22,468 nucleotides of DNA, taken from Thermoactinomyces intermedius (GTDB lineage Bacteria; Bacillota; Bacilli; Thermoactinomycetales; Thermoactinomycetaceae). The position numbers and the translations under genes were made by a program. Location of the stretch: assembly GCF_016055025.1 (NCBI RefSeq), contig NZ_JAECVW010000016.1; one strand, 5' to 3'. Position 1 is the first letter of the stretch, and every line of letters begins with the position of its first letter. The notes under the pieces were generated by a model. That model was not told the DNA's origin. It saw only the letters and a program-made list of their open reading frames with translations, and ran no database searches. Shown here one piece after another: positions 8,136 through 16,565 of the stretch.

Positions 8136-8558
8136 GTGAAACAATCAACACGTTTTGATGAAAAAGAATACATTTTAATTAGTTTAAAGCCACAGTTTTA
8201 TGAACTGATTATGGCAGGGAAGAAAAAGCATGAATTCAGAAACCGGTTCCCAAACAAGAAAATAAATGCTTTTATTTATGTTACAAAGCCAATTGGTGCA
8301 ATAAAAGCCTTGCTTGAGTTGGATGAACCCATCTGGGAGCCAAAAGATTTGGTCGGTCATGAAGGTGTTGGTGTCCAAGAATTTATTCATGGACAAAAAC
8401 CGGGGAGAATGGCTCTGCCAATTAAAAATATACACCCGTTGAAGAAAGAGGTTGATTTGACAATTTTGAAGAATGAATTTAATACTTCTGCTCCGCAATC
8501 CTATATTTATCTGCATAAGAAACCTGAATTATTAAATTATCTTTTGTCGCTGGTTTAA
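8136..8558 (+). CDS. ASCH (PUA-like) domain protein
   Basis: GGAGGGG at 8123-8129 precedes GTG 8136. The 140-residue protein starts with the ASCH signature: ILISLKPQFYELIMAGKKKH, EFRNRFP, then AFIYVTKPIGAIKALLEL. The basic K-K-K-H-E-F-R stretch is the usual nucleic-acid-facing part. ASCH domains resemble PUA/EVE RNA-binding folds, and some act on RNA or modified nucleosides. Whether this one guards against a ribonuclease toxin or does something else cannot be read from the sequence. Confidence 0.75.
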   Translation: MKQSTRFDEKEYILISLKPQFYELIMAGKKKHEFRNRFPNKKINAFIYVTKPIGAIKALLELDEPIWEPKDLVGHEGVGVQEFIHGQKPGRMALPIKNIHPLKKEVDLTILKNEFNTSAPQSYIYLHKKPELLNYLLSLV

Positions 8559-8596
8559 TGTTTTTTATTTCTCACACAGCAAGGATGTGAAAAGCA

Positions 8597-8692
8597 GTGG
8601 TTGAAATTAAATACCGGATCATCGAGGATCAAATTCCTGTTCGATTCCAAAAGGTGACTAAATATCATTTGTTGAATGAATATGCAGATTAA
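8597..8692 (+). pseudogene. Remnant of the DUF4177-like gene
   Basis: GTG 8597 starts VVEIKYRIIEDQ, matching the VVEIKYRIIEDL of 7881 at both protein and base level, and then diverges and stops after 31 codons. Upstream bases also align with those before 7881. It is a broken partial duplicate. Confidence 0.55.
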
Positions 8693-8726
8693 GTATATAT
8701 CAGGATATTCATTTTTGTATGCATCA

Positions 8727-8870
8727 TTTTATAGATTTCCGGATTTTTCTGAGTTGCACTCATTGTGTTTCGCTGAAAAAGAAGCAATGGTATTTGCCCA
8801 AAAGGGATTTTTCCTCGCTTTGATTGAATGAGCTATCTGCTTTTATATACGGTATACCCAATCCTATGAA
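8727..8870 (+). pseudogene. Decayed copy of the toxin-linked immunity family
   Basis: Three frames carry pieces in the right order: FYRFPDF (compare YYFPDQPV), then LKKKQWYLPKRDF (compare EDKNWCLPKKEF), then GFFLALIE followed by a stop and AICFYIRY (compare FFLALVQGCTEFYKQM). At least two frameshifts and one stop are present. It marks the former site of another toxin-immunity cassette and fills most of the stretch 8559-8960, which has no intact gene. Confidence 0.65.
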
Positions 8871-8965
8871 GTATGCCTCATGGCGAAACTCTCTTGAAAA
8901 ATTAGACTGACTCTCGAAGGATCATGGAGTTTGACAATCATACAACCAGCATCTGAAGAATAATA

Positions 8966-9006
8966 GGAGAGCCCCCAAACATTCACCCGGTTTGTTGGGG
9001 CTCCTG
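8966..9006. terminator. Bidirectional terminator between convergent transcripts
   Basis: GAGCCCC pairs with GGGGCTC, extended inward by CAAAC/GTTTG around a short loop. It lies 9 bases past the minus-strand kinase stop and faces the plus-strand array; A/T-rich bases on the left side suit termination of the minus-strand operon. Confidence 0.75.
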
Positions 9007-9015
9007 CCTTTGGAT

Positions 9016-10446
9016 TCAGCAGTTAATCGTTATGCTTATTTTTGCACCGCCTTCTTGCGTGTTTCCCACTTTAATCACACCATTATGTTTGTGGATGATT
9101 TTTTGGGAAATGAACAGACCCAAACCATAGTGACCCTTTTCTCCTCGTGACGGGTCTCCTTGATAAAACTTTTTAAATAAATGAGGTATGTCTTTTGCCG
9201 AAAATCCCGGGCCTGTATCTGATAATGTGAATTTCATGGCTGAATTTTCCAGGTGTGCATGCCATGTTATTTTTCCTTGAGCTGGTGTAAATCTTATACT
9301 GTTTGACATCAGGTTATTGAAGACTTGACCCAGCCTTTCCAAATCCAAGGATTGCAGTCGTTTGGATCGTTTATCTTCACAGGTGAATTCAAAAGAGATC
9401 TTTTGTTGCCTGCACATCCATTCATATTCCTCGGCTTTTGTTTCAAGAAAAGGAACGATGTCGACCCATTCAGGATTTATTGTAAAATTGGGTTCTTCAA
9501 TTTTGGAGATTTCATTTAGTTCTTTTACGAGTTGACCTACAAATTGAGTATTTTGATCAATAACTTTGAGGTATCTCTGGACACGGTCCGGTTGGAGGTG
9601 TCTTGCGTCAAGTAAAGTTTGTACATGGCCTTGAATAATGGTCAGGGGTGTGCTTAGATCATGGCTGATGGACAAAATCATCTCTCTTCTTTCTTCTTCC
9701 AAGCGCCATTCACGCAGTAGGGATTCTTTCAGAGCCAAACGCATTTTCTCAAAGGAGCGCGTTAACTTTCCAATTTCGTTATCCGCCTGATAGTCCAAGG
9801 AAAAGTCCAAATCACGTTGCTGGATTCGATGTGCACCCTCAATCAGCGCCTGGACAGGTTCATGAATGGACCGGCCGAATCTCCGGGCGAAAATTAAAGT
9901 AAACAGTAAAATGTAAATAAACGGAGATATAATCAACAAGAAGATGATGAAAAAAAAGATGATTTTGGACCAAGAGCGTGTCATGATGGGTTCTAACGCA
10001 TATTCAATGACAATGGCTCCGCTGAATGTGCCATTGGCGTCAGTTAAAGGAAGGAACTCCCTGATTTTATTGTCTTGTGATAATTTGGTATTCAACTTTA
10101 AAATCAAATCATGCGTGCTTGAGCTGACTGGTTCCGAAATCGAGCCATACAGGATCTTTCCTTTGGAATTCAGAACTTGATATTTAAAGCCTTCGCTCGG
10201 TATTACCTTTTCAAGTTGTTCCTTGTTTTCAATTAATAGAAGATCTTTGCCTTGACTGTGGATGAAACGGTGAATGGAAGGGAGTTGCTTTTCATAATGG
10301 TTGGCCGGTAACATGAAATAGTCTCCGAATTTTAGCCATAACCCGATGATTAAACCTTGAGTTATAAGAGTTGCCAAGAGACTGAGAGTGATCACCGCGA
10401 CAAAAGAAATGATGAATTGAGTTTTTAAAGAAAATTTATTGATCAT
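9016..10446 (-). CDS. Sensor histidine kinase of the lantibiotic-immunity-type operon
   Basis: A 476-residue membrane kinase. Order: first membrane helix (~10-37), extracellular sensor (~40-158), second helix (~161-187), HAMP (~188-240), dimerisation helix with SISHDLSTPL (phospho-acceptor H262), and ATPase domain with the N box NNLMSNSIRFTP (~377-388), G1 DTGPGF (410-415) and G2 GHYGLGLF. The H box has S where most families have K or R (HDLST). It overlaps the regulator gene upstream by 4 bases (ATGA), so the two are translationally coupled. It probably senses a cell-envelope-acting peptide and activates the ABC genes; that role is inferred from the operon. Confidence 0.9.
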   Translation of the reverse strand: MINKFSLKTQFIISFVAVITLSLLATLITQGLIIGLWLKFGDYFMLPANHYEKQLPSIHRFIHSQGKDLLLIENKEQLEKVIPSEGFKYQVLNSKGKILYGSISEPVSSSTHDLILKLNTKLSQDNKIREFLPLTDANGTFSGAIVIEYALEPIMTRSWSKIIFFFIIFLLIISPFIYILLFTLIFARRFGRSIHEPVQALIEGAHRIQQRDLDFSLDYQADNEIGKLTRSFEKMRLALKESLLREWRLEEERREMILSISHDLSTPLTIIQGHVQTLLDARHLQPDRVQRYLKVIDQNTQFVGQLVKELNEISKIEEPNFTINPEWVDIVPFLETKAEEYEWMCRQQKISFEFTCEDKRSKRLQSLDLERLGQVFNNLMSNSIRFTPAQGKITWHAHLENSAMKFTLSDTGPGFSAKDIPHLFKKFYQGDPSRGEKGHYGLGLFISQKIIHKHNGVIKVGNTQEGGAKISITINC

Positions 10447-11144
10447 CGGTTACACTTCCATTTGTACCCGATTCCCCAAACCGTGGAAATGTACTCTGTA
10501 TCTGGATCGGCTGCATAAATCTTGGACCTGATTTTTTTAATATGTTCCGTAATGGTGGTATCATCGCCTGTAGCATCATAACCCCATACTTTCTCATAAA
10601 TCTGCTCCCTGGAAAACACTTGGCCTGGGTGCAGTGCCAGAAATTCAAGAATTTCAAATTCCCTTCTTGTTAAAGAGATTTCTTTATCCTCCACGTTGAC
10701 TTGGTGGCCGGACAGGTCAATTTCAAGCTTGCCAAACCTCAGAATGGTTTCTTGTTTATGCGATTGGCGTTTTTCTCTTCGCAAATGAGCATGAACGCGA
10801 GCCTTCAATTCCCTGATACTAAACGGTTTTATCAGATAGTCATCTCCACCGACTGCCAAACCTTTGATCCGGTCTGTTTCACTTTGACGTGCACTCAAAA
10901 AAATGATGGGGCAGTTAATGCGTTCGCGCAGCTTTGGACAAAGTTCAAATCCATCCACTTCCGGCATCATGACATCCAAGATGATCAGATCCGGGGCAAC
11001 ATTGATTTGTTTTAAAGCTTGTTCTGCATTATAGGCGGTTAAGACATCATATCCCTCATCAAGGAGTGCATCGCGCATAAACGAAACAATCTCCCGTTCG
11101 TCATCAATAATAAGGATTTTGTTTTTCAGAATGAACTCCTCCAT
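10443..11144 (-). CDS. OmpR-family response regulator
   Basis: A 233-residue two-domain protein. The receiver domain (1-~120) has the acidic pair DDE (14-16), phospho-acceptor D57 in LILDVMMPEVDG, and K106 in DDYLIKPFS. The C-terminal winged helix (~130-233) has LTRREFEILEFLALHPGQ and GIGYKW. The VGGDDYLIKPFSIRELKARV stretch is the form common in lantibiotic regulators such as SpaR. ATG at 11144 lacks an upstream ribosome binding site, and GGAGGAG falls just inside the gene, so the exact start is uncertain. It begins 9 bases after the permease stop. Confidence 0.9.
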   Translation of the reverse strand: MEEFILKNKILIIDDEREIVSFMRDALLDEGYDVLTAYNAEQALKQINVAPDLIILDVMMPEVDGFELCPKLRERINCPIIFLSARQSETDRIKGLAVGGDDYLIKPFSIRELKARVHAHLRREKRQSHKQETILRFGKLEIDLSGHQVNVEDKEISLTRREFEILEFLALHPGQVFSREQIYEKVWGYDATGDDTTITEHIKKIRSKIYAADPDTEYISTVWGIGYKWKCNR

Positions 11145-11153
11145 GTGGATAGT

Positions 11154-11951
11154 TTAGTCCGGAATCTTTCTTCCTTCCCATTTATTAAACCAAATGCTCC
11201 CTCCTGTCACAAGAAATACAAATAACAGGGCACTTAAAACCACGCTCATCAGAGTTTGATGCCAAAAGAACGTTAAAGATGTGATGGATGTTGGAAGATC
11301 CATCCCCGGGAAGAAATGTCCTGGCATGAGTGACAGCCGTACCGGCCATGCCCATGGTACGAATGGCCAGATTTTGTTTCCCAGAGAGGTTGCCCCGACT
11401 AAAGCCGCCAATATTACTCCTCCGCTTCCTAAACCAATTGCTGCACCAAATCCATATGCCATCCCGATCCAAAGGTGTAAAGCCAGAAGTGGGAGAAGAC
11501 CAGCTTCAGTGGTTAATACAGCCAATAAAAAGTGGGAATATGGAACATCGATCTCTAAAAACAGCTTCAATCCGCAGAGCAAGCTGAAGACTGCTGACAT
11601 GCTGCTGACAATCGTTTGTAAAATCAGAATTACCAGTTTCCCCAAGTAATGGGATGTCCGCGAAAATGGACTTCCGAGAAGAGCAATAAAATTCCCTGCA
11701 AATTCCTCCTGCTGTACAATTAATCCGGCTAACACGCCAGTACCGACAGGGATGACCAGCGCCGTCCAAAACTCAAAAAAGGACTGATAAATTTTAACCT
11801 GTATGTCATTTGATAAGGTTAATTTGGAAAAATACCAAATAAATATCATGGCAGTCAAAACCGGAATGATGAAAATCATCCATCGCCCCGGAGAACGCTT
11901 GGTTTTTAACCATTCGGATTTGAGGATTCTCAGGAAAACCGGTGAATTCAT
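11154..11951 (-). CDS. Lantibiotic-immunity ABC transporter permease, MutG-like
   Basis: A 265-residue integral membrane protein with about six hydrophobic segments. It starts FLRILKSEWLKTKRSPGRW, the basic amphipathic entry typical of LanE/LanG permeases, and ends in WFNKWEGRK. ATG 11951 is chosen because AAAGGAG lies 8 bases upstream and the start overlaps the previous stop (TGATG). It pairs with the neighbouring permease and ATPase to move antimicrobial peptides away from the membrane. Confidence 0.85.
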   Translation of the reverse strand: MNSPVFLRILKSEWLKTKRSPGRWMIFIIPVLTAMIFIWYFSKLTLSNDIQVKIYQSFFEFWTALVIPVGTGVLAGLIVQQEEFAGNFIALLGSPFSRTSHYLGKLVILILQTIVSSMSAVFSLLCGLKLFLEIDVPYSHFLLAVLTTEAGLLPLLALHLWIGMAYGFGAAIGLGSGGVILAALVGATSLGNKIWPFVPWAWPVRLSLMPGHFFPGMDLPTSITSLTFFWHQTLMSVVLSALLFVFLVTGGSIWFNKWEGRKIPD

Positions 11952-12709
11952 CAGCTTATCTCCTTTCGCTGAAACCATAGTGCTGTGAGCAAAGAAAAAA
12001 TGATTGTCATTCCTATTGAAATGGCTATACCTGTAGGGATGACTGATTCATCAAGTAGTGGATCTCCTGCTTTTAATGGAATTCCATTGGGATGAACACC
12101 GACTGTGGGACACATCAGTCGAATCGGCAGACTCCAAGGAATAAGCGCCCATTTTGAGGAAGGAGCCATGATTACTCCCATGATTAATCCCGCGATACCT
12201 AATGACATGCTTGCAACAGTTCCCCGACAGACTGCAGCCCACAGCTGCAACGGAATGATTGACAGCGAAGCAATCCACATAATGGATCCGGCAGAGAAAA
12301 GTTGAATCCAAGGGATACTTCCTTCTGCACTAATGATTCCCACTAAAATGGTAACGAATAGAATCAGGATCGTTGCAATTAAAAAATAGATTGCCAAAAT
12401 TATCAGTTTACCTGTCCAAATGACAGCTGGAGGAAGGGAAAGGGTACGCAGATTACGATAATTTCCAGCTCTTTTTTCTTGAACCTGTGTTAAAGAAGCC
12501 ATGAGTGCAATTCCCATTGGAACAAAAGTGACCGGACTCCAATTGAAAATCTGATATAGAAGTTCATCCCAAGGGCGTAAATAGTCCACTGGCATAAATA
12601 GTTTTTGCACGACTGCAATCAAAATTAAAAACATGGGAGCCAAGATGGTAAACCTTCTTAAAAATGTACGTTTCGTTTTTAACCATTCGGCACGGATGAC
12701 GTTGATCAT
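11951..12709 (-). CDS. Lantibiotic-immunity ABC transporter permease, MutE/EpiE-like
   Basis: A 252-residue membrane protein of the same ABC-2 subgroup as its neighbour: it starts MINVIRAEWLKTKRTFLRR, has PVTFVPMGIALMASLTQVQE followed by KRAGNYRNL after the second helix, and about six membrane segments. Its ATG overlaps the ATPase stop by one base (TAATG) and its stop overlaps the next ATG. Tight coupling points to a single LanFEG-type complex. Confidence 0.85.
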   Translation of the reverse strand: MINVIRAEWLKTKRTFLRRFTILAPMFLILIAVVQKLFMPVDYLRPWDELLYQIFNWSPVTFVPMGIALMASLTQVQEKRAGNYRNLRTLSLPPAVIWTGKLIILAIYFLIATILILFVTILVGIISAEGSIPWIQLFSAGSIMWIASLSIIPLQLWAAVCRGTVASMSLGIAGLIMGVIMAPSSKWALIPWSLPIRLMCPTVGVHPNGIPLKAGDPLLDESVIPTGIAISIGMTIIFSLLTALWFQRKEIS

Positions 12710-13422
12710 TAAGCAATTCCTCCATTCTGTCCTGTGCCTGTCACCATTTGCATGAAAAGAGATTCCAAATCTTCTCCACGCTTTAACGGACCCTGATATT
12801 TTAATTCCCCCTCGCTTATAATTCCTATATAATCAGCGATTTGAGCCACTTGTGAAAGGATATGACTTGACAAGATCACCGTAATTCCTTGCTTTGAGAA
12901 GGAAACAATTTGTTTCAGCAGTTCCTGGATTCCGATGGGGTCTAATCCATTGGTGGGTTCGTCCAAAATTAGAAGCTCCGGATTCCCTAATAAGGCAATC
13001 GCGATTCCAAGTCTTTGTTTCATACCTAACGAAAATTGGGAGGCTCGCTTCTTTCCTGTATTTTTTAAATCAACCATTTCCAAGACCTCGTATATACGTT
13101 GAACGGGTACACCGAGCAAACGCCTGTGTACTTCCAGATTTTCTGTCGCGGTCAAATTTCCATACACTGCCGGAGCTTCGATAAGAGCGCCCATACGTTT
13201 AAGATGCTTTCTTCGCCAAGGTTCTCCAAACACTTTGATTTCACCATTACTGGGCTGAAGAAGGCCGGTTAACATTTTTAAAGTGGTGGTTTTTCCTGCA
13301 CCATTAGGCCCTAACAAACCATAAATGGAGCCAGACGGTATCTGGAGTGAAATCTTGTTTACTGCCAAAGTTTTGCCGTAATACTTTGACAGGTTTTTGG
13401 TCTCTAAAATGGAATTTTCCAT
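12709..13422 (-). CDS. Lantibiotic-immunity ABC transporter ATPase (LanF type)
   Basis: A 237-residue ABC ATPase. Walker A is GPNGAGKTT (38-46), the signature is SLGMKQRL (131-138), Walker B is LLILDEP (150-156), and the H-switch is SSH. Where most ABC proteins have a Q-loop glutamine this one has ALIEAPAVYGNLTATENL with E82, the E-loop described for lantibiotic-immunity LanF proteins. I chose ATG 13422 (MENSILETKNLSKYYG) because AAAGGA lies 8 bases upstream; the frame is open to 13479. It is first in the operon. No lantibiotic precursor or modification gene is seen nearby. Confidence 0.9.
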   Translation of the reverse strand: MENSILETKNLSKYYGKTLAVNKISLQIPSGSIYGLLGPNGAGKTTTLKMLTGLLQPSNGEIKVFGEPWRRKHLKRMGALIEAPAVYGNLTATENLEVHRRLLGVPVQRIYEVLEMVDLKNTGKKRASQFSLGMKQRLGIAIALLGNPELLILDEPTNGLDPIGIQELLKQIVSFSKQGITVILSSHILSQVAQIADYIGIISEGELKYQGPLKRGEDLESLFMQMVTGTGQNGGIA

Positions 13423-13611
13423 TTGGATCATCCTTTCGTAATGCTTGAATACACCATTGGTAACGGAGTTCAAAAGCATTATGAAAGGAAAAAATAAAGA
13501 AATTATAAAGATTTAATGGATGTACCAGCCTGAAAATTTATGTATTAACCACATGGTTGGCTTGTTAATTCGTAAAAGAAATTCGAGATATTTTTTGATA
13601 TTGACATTATA

Positions 13612-13640
13612 TTGAAAATAGAATTTAAATTCGCTATGAT
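13612..13640 (+). promoter_or_regulatory. Sigma-A-type promoter of toxin copy 2
   Basis: TTGAAA (13612-13617), 17-base spacer, TATGAT (13635-13640), about 47 bases of leader, then GGGAGG and GTG 13694. The stretch TTGAAA-ATAGAA-TT-A-ATTCG is repeated upstream of toxin copy 3, as is an AGATATTTTTT tract further up. On the other strand of this 270-base divergent region a TATAAT (13502-13507) could serve the ABC operon, but I see no good -35 for it. Confidence 0.7.
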
Positions 13641-13693
13641 ATTTATATTCAAAGTGGATAACAAGGGTTTACGTCTGCGGGAGGTGCCAAGGC

Positions 13694-14998
13694 GTGAAAA
13701 CGCACCAGTATTGGTTGGTTGTCCTTCTTATGATGTTGACCGGATTGGGTGTATTGGGAAGTGGTACGGGATATGCGGACCCGAATACCGGCAGCTTTGA
13801 AGTCCCTGAAGTGAAAGAAGATTTTGAAGAGTTTGAACACAAGCCGGATGCGCAAAAAGAACAGCCGGTCAATGAAACACAAGTGCAGACTGAAGAAAAA
13901 GGATATTGGGACCAAACGAAGGAAGCAGTCAAAGAAGGCTGGCATTGGTTGGTCAATGTAGGTTCGGCCTTTATGGATTGGGTGAAAGAAACCGCAGAGG
14001 CCTTCTGGGAAGCGTTTGAGAAAATTTTGTCCTTGTTGACATCGGTTGTCATCGTGGCTGTAAGCTTTTTAAAAGGGGTTGCGAAGGCGGTTTATGACAC
14101 AGTCGAAGGAATTTTTAATATGATAAGACACCCCATCGATACATTAAAAGGTCTGTATGAGGCCATTACCCATCCTGTTGAAACCGCCCAAGCTCTCTGG
14201 CAAGTCATTTCGGAATCTTTTATGCGCGATGTGGTCCACGGGGATGCCCGAAGCCGTGCGGAATGGTTTGGCTATGTTTTTGGAGAAATTGGTTTGGCGG
14301 TGTTTGGAACCAAAGGATTGGATAAAGTTGGGAAAGCGGCCAAAGCGAGCCGGATGGGACAAAAAGCCGGCGAGGTACTTGGGAAATTGCCAAAGGTGTT
14401 TACTGCTGATTTTTGGAAAAATAAGGTCCTCGCCCTTGCTGACAAATTCAATTTGAATTGGAAAACGCTGATTTCCGGTGCAGTCGGTGTATCGCTCGCA
14501 GGCCTTTCCTTCTTTGGGATTCCCAAAATCTTCCCGGCTATTATGAAAGTGGTTCAATGCGGGATGAAATCGGTGGCGTATGAGCAGCCGGCAGACAATT
14601 ATACGGGCATGATCCTGTTGCTCTCATGCAACACCAAGAAACCGAAAAAAGCAGATCCACATAAAGTAGTCAATGAACTGAAGGACTTCCAGAGCAAAAC
14701 TTATCAGTTTGGGAATGAGACGTTTCTGTTGGATAAAAGCGGCATGAAACACATCTTGGAAAGGCATCACCCGAAATATTGGGATGGAAGCGTGAAACAG
14801 AAGCAAACGTTTTTTGACGAGGACATGACAACGGATGAGATTGTGAGCGCAATTGAAACCATCATGCAACAGAATCGGGAAACTTTAATCAAAAAAGGCA
14901 CCAAGTTTTCTTATCAAATCAGAGGAACTTACAAAGGAAAAAATTATGTAGTCGGTTTCAACAGGGGAAGAGTGGGCCAATTTTATCCTGAAGAGTAG
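13694..14998 (+). CDS. Secreted polymorphic-toxin-like protein, copy 2 (complete)
   Basis: A 434-residue protein; GTG 13694 follows GGGAGG. Residues 1-28 are a Sec signal peptide ending SGTGYA. Then come an acidic, disordered linker (~29-70), tryptophan-rich helices (~71-110), a hydrophobic helix ILSLLTSVVIVAVSFLKG (111-128), two HP-x-x-T repeats (HPIDT 146, HPVET 160), a pre-toxin stretch VVHGDARSRAEWFGYVFGE (180-198) and GTKG, a second hydrophobic patch to FGIPKI, and YEQPADNYTGM (296-306). The C-terminal ~90 residues form the putative toxin: MKHILERHHPKYW (351-363), a T-F-F segment, KNYVVGF and GQFYP. H353, H358 and H359 are candidate catalytic residues of a BECR-like RNase; that is inference. 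No LXG or RHS region is seen. Immunity gene follows by 9 bases. Confidence 0.85.
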   Translation: MKTHQYWLVVLLMMLTGLGVLGSGTGYADPNTGSFEVPEVKEDFEEFEHKPDAQKEQPVNETQVQTEEKGYWDQTKEAVKEGWHWLVNVGSAFMDWVKETAEAFWEAFEKILSLLTSVVIVAVSFLKGVAKAVYDTVEGIFNMIRHPIDTLKGLYEAITHPVETAQALWQVISESFMRDVVHGDARSRAEWFGYVFGEIGLAVFGTKGLDKVGKAAKASRMGQKAGEVLGKLPKVFTADFWKNKVLALADKFNLNWKTLISGAVGVSLAGLSFFGIPKIFPAIMKVVQCGMKSVAYEQPADNYTGMILLLSCNTKKPKKADPHKVVNELKDFQSKTYQFGNETFLLDKSGMKHILERHHPKYWDGSVKQKQTFFDEDMTTDEIVSAIETIMQQNRETLIKKGTKFSYQIRGTYKGKNYVVGFNRGRVGQFYPEE

Positions 14999-15007
14999 GT
15001 GGATTAA

Positions 15008-15535
15008 TTGTTCTATGTAAATTCGTTGATTCTAAAGCCTGGAAAAAAGATCACTGATTTAAAACAGTTAAAGCAAAAGAGAAATGATTACTTTGTGGCA
15101 ATCGGCAATGCGGATGAGTTAATCGGGATGAAAAGTGAGATCGATTTCCATTATATTCATGGCGCCATTGAATTGATTGATTTGGATTCGGATCAGATTT
15201 TGTTGGATGTGGATGCATGGGATTTGGTTGACCAATTGTGGGGGTATCTTCTCGATGTGATGGAACAGGTGGTAAAAACCGGGGAAGGAGAAACGTTATT
15301 TCCGGATCAACCCGTCAAGCTGTCCATTCAATCGATTTCAAAGGATTGGGTCCTTTACCGGTTGCAAGCCAATGACAAAGTGGAAGCCGTCTTGCCGAAA
15401 AAAGCTTTTTTGGAAGCATTGTTGGATGGGGCAGAGATGTTTTTTCAAACGATGACAGAATGTTTTAAGGAGCAATGTGATTATCAATACGAATTGAACC
15501 AAATTCATACTTTGCGAGGGATTTTGAATCAGTGA
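15008..15535 (+). CDS. Candidate immunity protein for toxin copy 2
   Basis: A 175-residue protein starting at TTG 15008, with TAGGTGG overlapping the toxin stop. It is homologous over its length to the protein at 1062-1622: GAIELIDLD, LVDQLWGYLL, LFPDQPVKL, WVLYRL and VLPKKAFLEALL. It has no signal peptide, so it would neutralise the toxin in the cytoplasm of kin cells. Overlap with the toxin end and a shared terminator make a two-gene unit. The function is inferred from this pairing, seen twice in the window. Confidence 0.8.
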   Translation: MFYVNSLILKPGKKITDLKQLKQKRNDYFVAIGNADELIGMKSEIDFHYIHGAIELIDLDSDQILLDVDAWDLVDQLWGYLLDVMEQVVKTGEGETLFPDQPVKLSIQSISKDWVLYRLQANDKVEAVLPKKAFLEALLDGAEMFFQTMTECFKEQCDYQYELNQIHTLRGILNQ

Positions 15536-15538
15536 AGG

Positions 15539-15567
15539 GCAGTGCGCAAAAAGCACTGCTTCTTTTT
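15539..15567 (+). terminator. Rho-independent terminator of the copy 2 toxin-immunity unit
   Basis: A perfect 7-bp stem, GCAGTGC with GCACTGC, a 7-base loop, then TTCTTTTT. It starts 3 bases after the immunity stop. Confidence 0.9.
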
Positions 15568-15689
15568 ACAGGTTGCCGGTAAGGAAATGTTTTTTGGATT
15601 CTATGACCTTAATGAGGTGAGTGAAGGTGAAAAAGAATATTCCATTGCAACCTCTCCCTTTATAAGCGTTAAACAGTTGGAAATGGGTT

Positions 15690-16523
15690 TTGCCTGTCAG
15701 TTTTATCTTGACATGGAGCAGTGGAGCAATTTTCGTCAAACTCGGTTTGAAGTATGCCAATCCTTTCACGTTTGTGTTTCTTTGTTTTCTTTTATCAACG
15801 GCATTACTCTGGGGCATTTGTTTGATGAGCCGATTCATTTACCCGAAAACGATAAAAGAATGGGGGTACATTGTAGTTACGGGGCTTCTGTTGCAAGCCG
15901 GATACCAAATTTTTTATTTTTTTGCACTGGATCAACACATGTCTCCGGGAATGTTGGCAATTATTTTGGGTGCACAACCAATCATTACAGCTTTTTTGGG
16001 GGAAAACAAAACCAGATATGAACAGTGGTTTGGGCTTTTTTTAGGGTTAAGCGGATTAATTTTGGTTGTTTTTGATAATATCACAAAGCCAAACTTCACT
16101 TTATATGGCTTAATCAGCGCCATTTTGTGCTTGGTCTGTATCACAACCGGTACATTTATGCAAAAGCAAATTCATATCAGTCAGCCGGTCAACATGGCCA
16201 TTCAATATTCCGGAGGTATTTTGGTTGTTTCAATGTTTCTCCCGTTTTTTGGAGGATGGCATGTTCAATGCAACTCCACCTTTTTGATCAGTTTGTTTTG
16301 GATGGCGTTGGTGATCTCGGTTGGCGCTTCCATGATGATGTATTTCATGATCCAAAAAGGAAATCTGACAAATGTCACCAGCTTGTTGTATGCTGTCCCG
16401 CCGGTCACCGCACTGCTGGATTACATCATTTTTAAAAATCAACTGTCGTTTATGGCCGGTTTGGGAATGGTTTTTATTATTGCCGGTTTGTTTTTGATTA
16501 ACCGGCAAGGAAAGATCATATGA
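15690..16523 (+). CDS. EamA/DMT-family transporter with a damaged 5' end
   Basis: A hydrophobic protein with about ten membrane segments and the EamA layout: SFILTWSSGAIFVKLGLKYA at the start, a first-half ILGAQPIITA helix end, and LLYAVPPVTALLDYIIF in the second half. Such carriers move small metabolites or drugs across the membrane. The only start in the open frame is TTG 15690, with a poor ribosome binding site, and it begins inside the first helix. Upstream in the same frame a better start exists at GTG 15621 or 15627 (GAGG before it) giving KKNIPLQPLPL, then TAA at 15663, then ALNSWKWVLP. A nonsense mutation at about codon 13 may have inactivated the gene. Confidence 0.75.
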   Translation: MPVSFILTWSSGAIFVKLGLKYANPFTFVFLCFLLSTALLWGICLMSRFIYPKTIKEWGYIVVTGLLLQAGYQIFYFFALDQHMSPGMLAIILGAQPIITAFLGENKTRYEQWFGLFLGLSGLILVVFDNITKPNFTLYGLISAILCLVCITTGTFMQKQIHISQPVNMAIQYSGGILVVSMFLPFFGGWHVQCNSTFLISLFWMALVISVGASMMMYFMIQKGNLTNVTSLLYAVPPVTALLDYIIFKNQLSFMAGLGMVFIIAGLFLINRQGKII

Positions 16524-16552
16524 GGGCAGTGCTGCTTTCGGACAGACTGCCC
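16524..16552. terminator. Possible hairpin between convergent genes
   Basis: GGGCAGT pairs with ACTGCCC around a 15-base loop between the EamA stop and the minus-strand SDR stop. There is no clear T-run on either side, so termination is uncertain. Confidence 0.35.
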
Positions 16553-16565
16553 TGTATTGATGAGT